64,000 nt of DNA from Chiridota heheva. Lineage: Eukaryota > Echinodermata > Holothuroidea > Apodida > Chiridotidae. Below the pieces are notes generated by a model that was given only the letters and a program-made list of their open reading frames with translations, ran no database searches and was not told where the DNA came from. This document shows positions 1 through 12,281 of the stretch, piece after piece. Position numbers and translations under genes: made by a program. Where the stretch lies: assembly GCA_020152595.1 (NCBI GenBank), contig JAIGNY010000088.1, positions 354,501-418,500 of the forward strand, read 5' to 3'. The stretch's first letter is position 1. Each line of letters opens with the position of its first letter.

Positions 1-1514
1 ATTTAATTGGCATAGGAACATGTTCTTTATTTGAAGGGGGCAGAAAGATAAGCTATAATACCAGTTCAAAGGTAAAAAATTGAATTAGAGGGGGAACCAT
101 GTAGATCAATGCAACATTGGGGCATGTGCCCCCTGTTCCTACGCCTTTGGGGAGAATAGGTTGTTATATTCTTGTGAAGTTCTGTGTAATTTTTATTTAA
201 TTTTGGTATGAAAACTGGCACCCAACCAGTAATTCTTTTTTTCACTTTTTACACTTTCTGGATCTGCTTTACAGCATTGTTTTCCCAGGATGCATTCATC
301 AATTTTCCCTGTATTTCAATTATTTTCTCAACGTTAGAAGATTTTTTCCCTTCTAGAAACTTACACGTTTTATTCATGATATTATGGAGAAAAAATGATG
401 AAGAATGTTAGTTTATTATTACAGAGTACAGCAATTTTTCTCACAGTTGAGGGTGGAGTGGGGGTGGGGGTGGGGGGAATTATTCTGTCCTTGCCATTCC
501 AGACTGCTTAAGAGACTTACCCATGATAATATGAAAATGAATATGAGGAATGTTAGTTTATCACTATTAAGTACAAATTTTCTCACCGTTGGGGTGGGCT
601 GGAGGGGGTTGTTCTCCCTCCTTGCATCTCAGAATGCTTACAAGATTTACCCATGATATTATGGTGAAAATTGATGCAGAATGTTAGGTAATTATTATTG
701 AATACAGTAATTTTTCTTAAAGTTGAGGGGTGGGGGAGTTATCCCTTCCTTGCCATCCCAGAATGCCCATAAGATTTACCCATGATAATGTGGAGATAAA
801 TAATGAGAAAGATTAGTTTATTATTAGTGAATATGTGAATATAGCACAGCAATGTATGATGTAACTTTGAAACATTCGTGCAATTTTATGAGGTGAGGGG
901 GTGGAGGGGATGTGGAAATGGAAAAAAGATGATGTCAAAAAGAATGTTTCATTTAAACATAATGTATGTTGTTGGCTTGCTGGGATGTTTGGGGTGAAAA
1001 TAGGAGATGATGACAATGGAGAATCGAATGAAAAAAAATGCTAAGCTAATACCTTTAGAAGAGGTGTAAGAACAGTTTGGTGCTCCTGAGTAGAGTGAGA
1101 GAATGGGGAAATAAAAAATTAAACATCAACAAAACAGAACGATGTCTACTTAAAGACTTCTCTGTAAGACGTACATGAATCTAGATCAAATATTACGAGA
1201 AATAAGGAGAGAAGGTTAAAAATAATAATATTGAAATTGAAATCAAGTTCACTTGACTGTTTATGGAGGTCAAAATGCTGATTAAGCGTTAATGTTTGCA
1301 TCAAAACTAGCCGCCTCATTGCAACCAGTTAAAAATAATTCAAAAATTGAAACAAACAATGAAATGATATTATATGATTATCACACTGAGCATGTGCAAT
1401 ATTTGATTATTGCACATTAATATCCTAACGACTGTAACTATAACAAGACATCCAAGTCACTCAGCAAAATTTTCTCCGAAACATGATGTAACATCCCATA
1501 GCACACCACCTATA
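1..1514. repeat. Degenerate direct repeats of about 140-180 bp, then unassigned sequence
   Basis: Between about 190 and 830 there are at least four diverged copies of a block with 'cccatgatattatgg', 'agaatgttag', 'cagcaatttttctcac' and a G-rich run 'ggtgggggtgggg'. The block probably belongs to a dispersed family; similar 'ccagaatgcattta' text recurs near 63.6 kb. The remainder up to 1514 shows no gene or clear element. Confidence 0.5.
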
Positions 1515-1690
1515 AACCAGCTGGTTGCTCAATTAATAGAACACCCACTTTCCAGTCAGAGGCCATGGGATCGAAACCTGGCAGAGTCATACCGAAGACT
1601 GATCAAAATGGGACCTGCTGCCTTCTTGCTAAATGGGACCTGTCGCCCTCTTGATTGGTGCTCAGCATTTAAGAGTGAAGCAGGGATGAT
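1515..1690 (+). repeat. tRNA-derived SINE-like element
   Basis: Contains a tRNA-like A-box region (tggttgctcaattaatagaa), a B-box-like 'gggatcgaaacc' and a following tail 'gagtcataccgaagact', 'gggacctgctgcc' and 'gctcagcatttaagagtgaa' of the sort seen in invertebrate SINEs. The internal segment 'gggacctgctgcc'/'gggacctgtcgcc' is duplicated. Confidence 0.5.
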
Positions 1691-1696
1691 AATACT

Positions 1697-1934
1697 GCAG
1701 CCTTTGTGCCATAAATTGTGGCAGCATGCTGCAGCTTTGAGCCATAAATTGTGGCAACATGCTGCAGTTTTGAGCCATAAATTGTGGCAGCATGCTGCAG
1801 TTTTGAGCCATAAATTGTGGCAGCATGCTGCAGCTTTGAGCTGTAAATTGTGGCAGCATACTGCAGCTTTGAGCCAAAAATTGTGGTAGCATGCTGCAGC
1901 TTTGAGCTGTAAATTGTGGCAGCATACTGCAGCT
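1697..1934. repeat. 33-bp minisatellite, about 7 copies
   Basis: Unit close to 'gccataaattgtggcagc' + 'atgctgcagctttga'. Each unit contains the near-palindrome gcagcatgctgc. Because 33 is divisible by three, open frames with an 11-residue period (LWQHAAALSHK) run through on both strands; these are by-products of the repeat. It directly follows the SINE-like element. Confidence 0.9.
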
Positions 1935-2806
1935 TGTATTATCATTATAAAAGGCATCCATTTTCAGAATCAGAAGCAAGGTGCACTATCCTGGAATTTT
2001 TAAATTTTATTTTACACAACAAAACATACTGTCACATCTAAAGAAGAGATTCCTCCTGAGAAAACTTTCTATTTTCCCACACGGGTAGCGTGACCAGGGC
2101 TACCAAGAGCCAATGCAGGCCCGGGGGATTCTTGTACACATGAGTTATTTTGATAAGTCATAGTTGAATAAGGCAGCTGGCAGGATTACCTCACACAGGG
2201 GTAACAGGTAATAGTTGATTACACAGCACTGACAGATCTAGGATTTAAAAAGGGGGATTTCACCATACGTCAACAATTTTTAAAAGCACCGCAATATCTG
2301 GGCCCCCTAGAATGGTGGGCATGGGAGGTAACCCCTTTTTAGTGGTACCGTATAAATTCATATCATTAACCATGATGGTACAATTTTGCCATTTTAATGC
2401 CTTTTTTCTCCAAAAATATCTACCAATACACCTGTTTTTAGACTTCCCTACTAGGGGATGTCCATATTAAGCCACCCTCAAATCTATTTCTTTTTTTATT
2501 AATGATCTATATACTAATTTGTAGTCATCATCTGTGCTCTATAGATTACTGTTGTAAACTAAGGACGTATGTTCGTTACTAAAATGAAATTCAAAAAATT
2601 AAGAAAGGAAAGATTGAATCACTTCACCTTTATCAATTCTTTGAAAAATTTGATTCAATAATTGCTAATCATCAGCTAATCATTAGCACATAATTCAAGT
2701 ATGTTACATGTTTTGTTTATTTACAAAAATAACCATAGAGTGATTATCAAATCTATGGGAAGGCAATTGCCCCTCTGCCCAAGGAAGCCGTCCATGTTGT
2801 TGGTTA

Positions 2807-2867
2807 ATGCTGATAGTGCAAATGCTGATAGCGCAAATGCTGATAGTGTAAATGCTGATAGTGTATA
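2807..2867. repeat. 15-bp tandem repeat, 4 copies
   Basis: Four consecutive copies of 'aatgctgatagtgca' with single-base changes (gtgca, gcgca, gtgta, gtgta). Confidence 0.85.
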
Positions 2868-4354
2868 GCTGCAATTCAAACAGTGGTTTCTCTTTCTTTC
2901 AAATTACAGTTGGCCCTTCTTCCAGTCTAAAAGACTCCATAAAAACAAAGGGTATTTATTCTTCATGTGCCTTACTGCAGAAAAGAGTCTTAGGAAATAT
3001 AATACATACACAGAGAAAAATAGACAAATATAAACGATGTAAAGATAATATAAATGTACCTGATAAATACACAGACATAAGGTGCAAACACTTTTCAGGC
3101 AAAACAATTATCATATAACAACCACCAGAGGGTTTTACGTAAACAAGCCAACATTATTTGCTGTACATTGTAGCAAGGGTTGAACTATTTCTCAAGCTGA
3201 TTACTTGCTATATTCTTTACCACACATCAGGGCGTTAAAACTGAAACTGGTACGTCAACGGGTGTAAACTAAATAGCACATAGGATTAAAATCAATAATG
3301 TATCTTCAAAATGAACACAAAATAAAACAAAAGTGGAGATAAGCCGCAAACCTTAGAATTAAAGGGATAGGAGCCTACAGCGAGCCGTAATTTTTTATTC
3401 TTGTTATTAGAATGAAGCATGTTAAAATTTCAATCACAGCTTAGGATTGGTAATGAAACTGCAATCATCAATTTTGCTTCAGATATGCAAGCTAAAAAAT
3501 GTTGAAACAGAATATTTTAAAACCAAATTTTCATATAAAATAATTCAAGCATCATTAGGTATTATTGTGTCAAAATAAGAATGTAATTTTGCTTGCATAA
3601 ATCATACTGTGCAAGGAAAGGTGCAAATTTCTACACTTCAAGCTGCTTGGATACTTTTTGTTGGAAGCAAGTGATAAAAGTTTAAAGGGCTTTTAGCTAG
3701 CAGGAGGGTAAGTTCTCTTTCCTCCCCACCCTTCTTCACAGAAATGTTAACCAGTAATTTTTGACATATTTCAACATTTTTGAGAAAACACACAGTATCT
3801 AAACTCTCCCCAGCCACATGCTACAAAAGAAAATAACTTTCATCCCTACGAAACTGGAATGTCACTTTGTTCCGGCCCTCAACTGACATGCTATACCTTC
3901 CTACGCTCTAAGTTTGCTTCCTTGCAATTTTGAGCTAGCTATGGCCCTGTCAGGAGAACAGCAATTTTGAATTGCTTTCAACTAATGTAAAACCTTCTGA
4001 ATAATTTGAATACAATTCCTGAATTAGTAATTTGCATTTACTGAATATTCAAATCATGAGATTTCCATCTCCTGTCTACCATGAATTCTACACTATTTCC
4101 CTATAAGTAATATTCATAATTTTTCATTCTCAAAGGGAATTAAGATAGTTTTAGAAAATGAAACAGTATTTACATACATGGCAAAGTTCAGGAGTATATA
4201 TAACCATGTCCATGGTTTGAACAACTTATTTAACAACTGAAAATCCTTCACAAAATCTTTTTTAGGACAAGAATATGCTCAATTACACATATGTTATATA
4301 TGATAGTATAGTATGCTAATCATACTTCAAGTCTGGACCTTGTGAGGTATAACA

Positions 4355-4935
4355 TTAAAGAAATACTCCCATGGCTTTTTTGTAAAGTTTCATTTAAAAG
4401 AGAATACTTTTAGAGCCTATTTGGTACAAAAATCAGGTTAATATCATATTCCGTTCAGAAAATATGGATTTTAGAGATTTCCCAATTGCATTCTAAAGTT
4501 TTTGTACAGTATGATGAATTCGTGTTTGATGATGTTATAAAGAGACAATTCCATTGCAAATGTTTATTTATTTCTTTGAACATTAAGTGGTTGTTTCTGT
4601 ATGATTAGAAACAATTTTCCAAAACTTATTGAAGTAGGGTGTATTTGGCAATGTATATAAATACCCAACTTTCATCAATTGATTTTTCTAGGAGGTTTTA
4701 CTAATGAATAAAGATGATAGTTTTGAATAAAATACATCAACTTTGTGGGAGAATGTGTTGCTGTGGTGTCATACTGAGACTTTTCTTATTTTTTATTGGC
4801 ATTTTTTGTGAACTTTAAAACTTGAATATCTCCTGGTAGGAATAACATATCAACATGATTTTTGTACTAAATTGTTTCTAAAATTGTTCTCTTTTATATG
4901 AAAGGTTACAAAAACACATGGGAATATTTCTTTAA
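4355..4935 (+). mobile_element. MITE family C, copy 1 (TTAA ends)
   Basis: Starts TTAAAGAAATACTCCCATGG and ends 'catgggaatatttctttaa', an inverted repeat bounded by TTAA on both sides. The next part of the repeat also pairs (aaaagagaatacttttaga against tctaaaattgttctctttt). A second copy in opposite orientation lies at 7430-7954. No transposase frame. Confidence 0.8.
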
Positions 4936-5257
4936 CAAAAACTTAGCATAAACAAATCACAGATAGATGACCCACAAGTAACCATGTCTCTTTCAGGCAC
5001 TTTGAAATGGCATGAAGAATTTAAACTTATAATGATTATCTACAAAAAGCTGTTAAATTCTGTAAAATATAGACAAAAATAAATTTCATTCTTAAAAGTT
5101 GTCCAATTAATTTCCCAAATTAAACAGAAACATAACATAGGTCTGGATGGTTCAAATAGATAGGGTAAATTATAAAGAGTTTCAAAGCAGATTGATGAAC
5201 AAGAATGACAAAGGTCATAATGCAAGCAATGTAATATGCCGTGACATTACACAATAC

Positions 5258-5308
5258 CTGACTGTCGTTATTGCTAGATGTGAGAGATGGAACAGGCAGA
5301 CTTAACTC
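5258..5308 (-). CDS. Candidate Cav3 C-terminal tail exon, 17 codons
   Basis: After a pyrimidine-rich tract ending CTCTCCAACCAG lie 17 codons, ELSLPVPSLTSSNNDSQ, followed by CAG|GTATTG. The phase (0/0) suits the 8632 exon, which ends phase 0, giving DEDG-ELSLPVPS. Serine/proline-rich short exons are usual in Cav3 tails, but there is no conserved motif and the donor is only moderate. The 3.3 kb between the two exons contains repeats only. Not secure. Confidence 0.35.
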
Positions 5309-5907
5309 CTGGTTGGAGAGCAACAATTGATCCGGCAAAGAACAAAAATATAAAAACATATAGACTTTTATCATGAAATAATCACAGACAGAAGACAGAG
5401 ACATAGCCATAGACAGAATGCAGTGTACCACACAGCCCATTCATTTTTTCTGAGGGAGAATTTTTTGAGCCAACTTATATTTTGCATGGTTAACAACAGT
5501 TTTGCCAGAATGTGGTAAACCACCTTCCCCAAACACACAAAAACTCACTGGCTATTACATTGGTAGCATGTGTAATTGGCTCCTTTTTCATGCTTTTGTG
5601 AGGACATTTGTCAATATGTAAATGGTGCAGCAAATGAAGTGAGAAAACATTTAAGAGTAAAATAGGCTGAGAGGTATTCTCTTAAATCTACACTTTCACG
5701 CCCGAATATGTTTTCACAAGAAACAGAAATCAAATCCAATTTGGAAGATAACGTTTCCTCCTTTTAATTTAGAAACCAACAACCAAATAAGTAATTTTGT
5801 ATATTTCTTAAAATAATCTTTCATTTTTTTTGCATATTAGTATTTTCCCAGGTCCACCACTGCTTAATCAGAATCTTTTTCTTTTTTTAGAACACACCCC
5901 TGTTGGT

Positions 5908-6590
5908 CACCTACATTCCACACCTGTCAAAACCTACTTTCATTAAATAGCAGTAGCTATAATTAGGAATCTATTTTATACCTACATTCCACACCTGTCA
6001 AAACCTACCTTCATTAAATAGCAGTAGCTATAATTGGAAATCTATTTTATACCTGCATTCCACACCTGTCAAAACCTACCTTCATTAAATATTCCACAAC
6101 TGTCAAAACCTACCTTCATTAAATAGCACTAGCAATAATTGGGCATCTTATCTTATTTTTGGGAATCTATTTTATACCTGCATTCCACATCTGTCAAATC
6201 TACCTTCACTAAATAGCGGTAGCTATACCAGGGTAGCTATAATTGGGAATCTATTTCATACCTACATTCCACATCTGTCAAAACATACCTTCACTAAATA
6301 GCGGTAACTATACCATGGTAGCTATAATTGGGAATCTATTTTATACCTACATTCCACATCTGTCAAAACCTACCTTCACTAAATAGCGGTAACTATACCA
6401 GGGTAGCCATAATTAAGAATCTATTTTATACCTTTATTCCACATCTGTCAAAACCTACCCTCACTAAATAGCGGTAACTATACCAGGGTAGCTATAACTT
6501 GGGAATCTATTTTATACCTACATTCCACATCTGCCAAAACCTGCCTTCATTAAATAGCACCAGCTATATCTTGGGAATCTATTTTATCAC
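5908..6590. repeat. Tandem repeats, 70-95 bp units, about 9 copies
   Basis: Recurring modules 'acctacattccacacctgtc', 'aaaacctaccttcattaaa', 'tagcagtagctataattgg' and 'gaatctattttat'. Early units are about 72 bp; later units gain an inner duplication, 'taccagggtagctata', and reach about 90 bp. One unit is truncated near 6090. Confidence 0.9.
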
Positions 6591-7429
6591 ACAAAGATAA
6601 TTATTCAATAAAACAATAAACAATTGGTTCATATCTTCAGATGAAATACATACCCTTATAAAGTCTCTTTACAACTTGTCTCATTCCAGGAATTAAAAAC
6701 AAAAGTATCGAAGGTGTAGAATGCTGATTAAAACAGTTCACTTAATTTTAAGACTCCAGCCAACTTAAAGTATATGTTCTTCTTAGAAATTTTAAATTCC
6801 TTTTTGAGGTGTATTTAACAATTTTTCCAATTTGTCCCAACGTTTTAATTGGGTAAGTTGAATACGTTTTATCTCAAATTTCTTCCAACCTTGCAGTATT
6901 TCTAATTGTAAAAACTTGTAGAAGTGATTGTACAACAAATATCTACGATATAAAAGCAACAAAAAACTTGAATGAAAACACACAATACATGAACGCACAC
7001 TGAACAGGTTTTGGACAATATAACAACTATTCCACATCTATTTTACATAAACGATCAAAGTAGTCGGCCTAATTTCTGACAGGTAGGTGTACCCAGGATT
7101 TTAAATTTTGGGAACCAATTTTAACAGGGAGATATCAGTAAATAAGCCAATGTAAGTTTTGGGGTTGGTGGAAGGGTACCAAACTTACTCCTGAACTCCC
7201 AAGTTATAGCACTTTGAGTGTCTTTCCTGAATTTAATACATATCTGCACAATTGTGTTGGTCCTAATCATGATCATGTTAAGGATACAAAAGATTTATAC
7301 AAAATTTTAACAGAATATAAAATAACGAAGTTATTGGTTTAGACGAGCTGCAATTTATTATTTTCATGAATATTTCTTCTCTGTACTTTTAAATATATGG
7401 TTATGACCCAGCTTTTTAAACAACCTGAC

Positions 7430-7954
7430 TTAATTGAAGGAATATTCCCATGTTTTTTCATAACCTTTCACAAGAAAGAATTTTTTTAGAAACAATTTAG
7501 TACAAAATCATGTTGATATATTATTCCTTTTGGAGATATTCAAATTTTAAGATTATATTTTCTCCCACAAAGTTTATGTATTTCATTCAAAACTATCATC
7601 CTTTTTATTAATAAAACCTGCTAGAAAAATAAATTGATAAAAGTTGGTATTTACATACATTGCCAAATATACCCTACTTCAATAACTTTTGGAAAATTGT
7701 TTCTAATCATACAGAAACAACCAATTAACATTCAAAGATATACATAAACATTTGCAATGGAATTGTCTCTATGATATCATCAAACATGAATTTATCATAC
7801 TGTACAAAAACTTTAGAATGTAATTGAGAAATCTTTAAAAATCCATATCACCTGAATGGAATATGATATCAACCTGATTTTTGTACCAACTTGGCTCTAA
7901 AAGTATATTCTTTCAAATAAAATATTACAAAAAACCATGAGAATATTTCTTTAA
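7430..7954 (-). mobile_element. MITE family C, copy 2 (inverted relative to copy 1)
   Basis: Reverse complement of the element at 4355-4935 along most of its length; for example 'ccctacttcaataactttt' here against 'aaaacttattgaagtaggg' there. Ends are TTAATTGAAGGAATATTCCC and 'gagaatatttctttaa', again at TTAA. A partial relative occurs near 32095-32220. Confidence 0.8.
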
Positions 7955-8631
7955 TCATTTTAAGGACCCATGCAGTCCTGTACCATCCCTAACGCTTTTT
8001 CATATATGGTGGTCAGAACAGAAATATACTGCAATACAGAAAGGTGGCCAATACATGAAAGCATAATTGGAGGCTTATTTTGTGATCATGTCGCTATTAA
8101 CCTATAAGCACAGAGTATTCTCCTTCCCATGAAAAACCTTAGTTGTGTATTCAAACCTCAGAATATTTTTAACTGCATACACTGTGCACATGACTCCGCA
8201 ATAGTGGATATTTGATGCACACGCAATTTGTGCAAACAATGATACTCAAAATTAAGCAGGATTTCAATACCAGCTTTAACCACTGATGTTTGTTCTTTTA
8301 TTGATGATTCTGGAAACCTTGTTGCACCTTCAATAGGATGTGTATTAAAACTGGAATGAAAGAGCTGAACATTGTTTAATTCAAAAAAAAATATTTATAA
8401 TAATTCAACAAGCATACAAACTATAAGACCAACATACATTACTTGGCACAATGAAGGGGTTACATATGTTAACATGACATCATGATGCTACAATCTTCTT
8501 ATTATCCTTACAATAAATTAAGTAAACATAACCAGATATGAGGAAAACACAAATCAACACGGAGCCTGGTGATTCCAATTTAATTGGCACTAGCTGAAGA
8601 TTCAATCTGAGTCCCCTGACAATACACTTAC

Positions 8632-8913
8632 CCCATCTTCGTCATCCATTTGCCCCGCCTCTCTCTCCTCCTCGGCACAAGTAGCCTCCTTCCTGAAACG
8701 TTCTTCAAGAGCTTCCATATCTTCTTCGTCGGACATCTTGTGAGATTCCTCCAGATGTTTCATCAGCACTGCGACCACTACGTTGACAAGGACAAACTGT
8801 GCCATCAGTACAAACGTGACAAAGAATATGGGAGCAAAGATAGGGTTGGCACAACAGTTTGATTTGCACTTAGAATCTGGGTTACAACCATCTTCTTCTC
8901 TTCTCAAAGTGTC
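8632..8913 (-). CDS. Cav3: Cav3 exon: domain IV S6 and acidic start of C-terminal tail
   Basis: Ninety-four codons; acceptor GCATTTCTAG, donor GGG|GTAAGT. It starts [23 protein letters not shown]6 is [20 protein letters not shown] followed by VLMKHLEES, nearly identical to vertebrate Cav3. The cytoplasmic tail after it is a very acidic predicted helix or coiled coil ([32 protein letters not shown]). The GTAAGT is strong, so splicing onward is expected. Without it the frame adds VSVLSGDSD and stops at 8602. Confidence 0.95.
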
Positions 8914-9025
8914 CTAGAAATGCAAGAGAAACAGGAAGTCAAGAAAAACAGTAAAAAAGGTGGTGCAGCTACCTGAAGGTAGGCAACTTTCCCACAAACA
9001 TAAGCAATCAGGACATGGTGACAAA

Positions 9026-9185
9026 AAAGACCTCCGTGGCAGTGTGGTAAAGAAAGCCTCAGTTTTTAAATCTAGTAACCCGGGTTTAATATCCAATGGG
9101 TTTCCACAACTGGTCGTCAAAATGACAGTGGGTGTCTTGACGTAAGTACTACAATTGAGGTCTGTCTGTCTGTCTGGATGTTGTA
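9026..9185 (+). repeat. tRNA-derived SINE (family with 'cacaactggt' tail)
   Basis: A-box-like 'gtggcagtgtggtaaag' and B-box-like 'gggtttaatatcc' about 35 bp later, followed by 'ccacaactggtcgtcaaaat' and a (GTCT)4 run. The tail resembles the SINE at 20035. It lies in the intron between the two last pore/S6 exons. Confidence 0.6.
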
Positions 9186-9327
9186 AACTTTGGTAAAGCA
9201 ACTAAAGGCCTATAATTATGCAGAAATCTTGAAATCTAGGTAACATTGATTAACAACAAGAAAAACCCCTGACCTCGCACATATTACCCCTGGTTGAGAG
9301 CAAAAAAAAGGAAAAGGATCAAATTAC

Positions 9328-9449
9328 CTTCATGATACCATTCCAGTTGTCCCCAGTTGCAATTCGAAAAAGAGTAAGGAATGCGATGAAAAAATGTTTA
9401 AAAGAAGCGTGGCGTCCTAAACCCTCACAAGGATTATTGTCGGTGCAGT
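9328..9449 (-). CDS. Cav3: Cav3 exon: domain IV pore loop and selectivity filter
   Basis: Two bases plus 40 codons; acceptor TTCTTCACAG, donor AAG|GTAATT. It starts [20 protein letters not shown] and ends [24 protein letters not shown] and [10 protein letters not shown] are near-invariant Cav3 blocks, and the D of TGDNW is the fourth filter residue, an aspartate as expected for a T-type channel. Confidence 0.97.
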
Positions 9450-9689
9450 CTGTGAAGAAGAAGAAGAAGGAAACAAAATAAATAATGAATTATTTCATTA
9501 TCATTGTCTTTTGACAATGGACACCATTTTTCCAGAAACAAGTGTTTAACAAGCAGTACATCACATTTCCTATGATTACTATAAGGTGAACATGATTAAA
9601 AAAAAGTGAGATTATTAATTCAATTTTTAGAGTGCACTGTAAGGAATTTGTAAGCACCATCTTGCCATGTGTAAATTCTGGAGATCATT

Positions 9690-10345
9690 ATTCAAGAATA
9701 ACGAATAAAGATTTAAAGAAATGACTGGAATAAGACTATACATGTGACATCACCACCTCACATTCCTCAAAATTTTCAGGATTTCACTTTCAATGTTCTT
9801 TGAAATTTTCTTCTCGTGTACATCAGCTTAAAAATCATGCAGATATCCCCACTTTCCTCCTTGCTATAAAAACACATTTTTATACCAGCTGCACTTATTG
9901 TTCAGAGATTAATTGGTTCTGTAAACAATTTATCCACTCAATATCTATATTTACTGTGCATGAGTGACATTAAAGGTCAATGTTGGACAATTGTTTGTTT
10001 TACTGAATCGCTAAAATTGGCCGAAAACGGCGGTTGGGAATAAAGGAGATGTACACAACGTCTTCAAACAATTTTGTGTAACTCATTGAATACGAGTAAA
10101 AAGTAAAACAAAATGAGTCTAGTGAAGAAACTAAAATATTTTGAAGAAGAAGAAAATTATATTACAATTAAAAGACACAAACAATTGTTTAGAAGGTGAG
10201 GTGTGTGGCATCACTCATCTACAGTACACCTCCTACACCAGTTATTTTCAAAGAAATTGTCGACAGTTTTAAACCTCAATTTCTCCTGGATGGAATAAGA
10301 ATTCAAAAATCGCTTTTTACTCTTCCATGCCATATCTAGTCACTT
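9690..10345. mobile_element. Degenerate foldback element (related to family D)
   Basis: Contains 'gactggaataagactatac' and 'gtgacatcaccacctcacattcc' near the left and 'gtgtggcatcactcatctac', 'ctggatggaataagaattc' near the right, matching the inner and outer parts of elements at 20.6 kb and 56.6 kb. Boundaries approximate. Confidence 0.45.
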
Positions 10346-10448
10346 CCTTATACCGCAAATTAGGGGTGGATACCCTCTTGTCAAATTACAATGCAGAAAA
10401 TAAAAGAATAGATATGCATCAAAAATAATTGAATTGCACTCTTCTTAC

Positions 10449-10527
10449 CTAGTCGCCCAAACAGCTCCACACCAAGAGCAGCAAAAATGAAGAAAAGCAG
10501 GAAAAACAGAAGTCCAAGATTTCCAAC
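10449..10527 (-). CDS. Cav3: Cav3 exon: domain IV S5
   Basis: Twenty-six codons plus one base; acceptor GTTTTCAG, donor CTAG|GTAAGA. It reads [20 protein letters not shown] then ELFGRL, the IVS5 helix and the start of the turret; vertebrate Cav3 reads [20 protein letters not shown]. The split GAC codon joins it to the pore exon. Confidence 0.97.
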
Positions 10528-11518
10528 CTGAAAACAGCAAAATCTCAATGTAATCCCAGACCATGACAGTAAATAAACAAACAAAAAATTTCTCCACAAA
10601 TATTTCTCACCCATAAAATGTCATACATCAATAATTGTACATTTTGTCTAACATTATTCAAGTGTGTATCAATAAGTTGAACAGTTAATGTAGTAAAAGA
10701 TAAGAAAATTATTTATTTCTTTACCCTGCCCATCATTTTCCAATTCCCTTCTAATGTGAATAAACATTTAATTGGTTTTCTGTCTTTATTAATTACTACA
10801 AAAAGTGTATGTTCAATACAAAGAATAAAACAGCAAAATACATAATGAGAAAATTCCATTCATTCATAGCACCCTCCGTACATAAATGCATGCCTTACAA
10901 CGATTTGCTAGGAATTCTTCCCATTTCAAGAGCCTTAAACCTATCAGTGAATTTTCAAATATTCAGTGACCTGTTTTGCCTCTTAAAATGATCAAATGTT
11001 ACTGTTTATGAATCTTAGATAACCACTTGGTATAAATATTGATGTTAGACCAGTTTTGTGGCTCTCCACATGAGTCAAATAGCTTTGCGGAACATAAGAG
11101 TCTCTAGAAAATTGCGCTCTCACTTTTCGGTCTATTACCCTTTTAAATTAACAAATAATCAAAGCAAGAATCAAACACATTTCAAAAATGTTTTTTCCAT
11201 TGAATAATGAAATATTGTAAGAATTGAAAAAGTCTATCATTTCTTTCCACATTTTTATCCAATCAAAATTTAAGTCTATGGACGTACTAGATTACTTGTT
11301 TCAATTTTTTTTAAGAACAATGAAGAAACAACACATACTTCTTAACTCCTTTCAATCTCAGCAGATCAGTTTAGGAATTGTCAACACAGCACATTTAAAT
11401 AAAAGCATTAGTTTTTAGCTATGGCCATTCAAAGTTTGATCAATTTGAAATTTGTAAAGTATGACCGAGTGGACAGCAATATAATTGGGGCTATGGTGAA
11501 GAATTTGCCTCACTACTT

Positions 11519-11815
11519 TAAATACCGTATTCGACATAATTTTAAGGCCAAATTTTCTTTATACTAAGCACCCATGCTCCAGGGTCACATACAGTGTGCT
11601 ATTCGACCTGCATTGTGTGGACTGGTTCGGTTTTATACCAGTCTCACAATAACCACCACAAAAACATTGTGAGCGCCAGATGCACAAAAAGAAAATAATG
11701 TAACAAAATTTATTTAAGTCTTCAAAATAATCAAATAAATTATGTTATCAGTCAACAAATATCGGGTGGAGGCTTATCAACGTGGGGGCACTTAATACGT
11801 TGAATACAGTAATTA
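11519..11815. mobile_element. MITE with 'ACYGTATTCRACRTA' ends
   Basis: Left end 'aataccgtattcgacataat' pairs with the reverse complement of the right end 'acgttgaatacagtaatt'. Length about 297 bp and no coding frame. A related end, 'ataccgaattcgacgtaata', occurs alone at 31492. Confidence 0.7.
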
Positions 11816-12281
11816 TGATTAACAATTAAAAAACAAATAGTGTACTTAAGAAAATACTGTAATACATCACAATTTAACAAAAACAATTGCAGATTGATGC
11901 CTCAAGATTTCAAAACGCTGTAAAATTGTCAAGTCTGAACCTATTTTGGTGAAATGTTTTGGGATTTTCATTGTTTGTAATAGCTGTTTTATTTATGTTT
12001 ATATACCTTACGACCTTCCTATCTGCATTTGAAAATTTAAAAAGAAAACTGTACTTACCAATACATCAAACAATAACCAAGGTATTCCAATAATGAATAT
12101 GGATAAAATATATCAGGATAATATCAAGGAACATGCTGCTTGGCATTCCACATGAAAGATTACAATAAAAAGATGTACATCATGATTTAGTTGATTTCAT
12201 TGCCAGGGCACCAGGTTTCATGGCATTAAAGTCTTCAAAAATTTGTTTTTAATATCAACATTTCTTCCTCAAGGTTTGCAA

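Larger units (their letters stand above)
1935..5257. other. No gene seen; downstream flank or intron of Cav3
   Basis: Besides the 15-bp repeat near 2.8 kb and the MITE at 4355-4935, I see no exon with conserved protein sequence. If the Cav3 tail continues past 5258, its exons could be hidden here or lie below position 1. The small open frames at 2852-3118 and 2904-3107 have no coding character. Confidence 0.5.
5309..8631. other. Intron or 3' flank of Cav3, repeat-filled
   Basis: Contains the 70-90 bp direct repeats (5908-6590) and MITE family C copy 2. No exon recognised between 5309 and 5907, 6591 and 7429, or 7955 and 8631. Confidence 0.6.

Noticed and set aside
1410..1979. Frames with repeated LWQHAAALSHK or LKAAACCHN
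   Set aside because: By-product of the 33-bp minisatellite, open on both strands.
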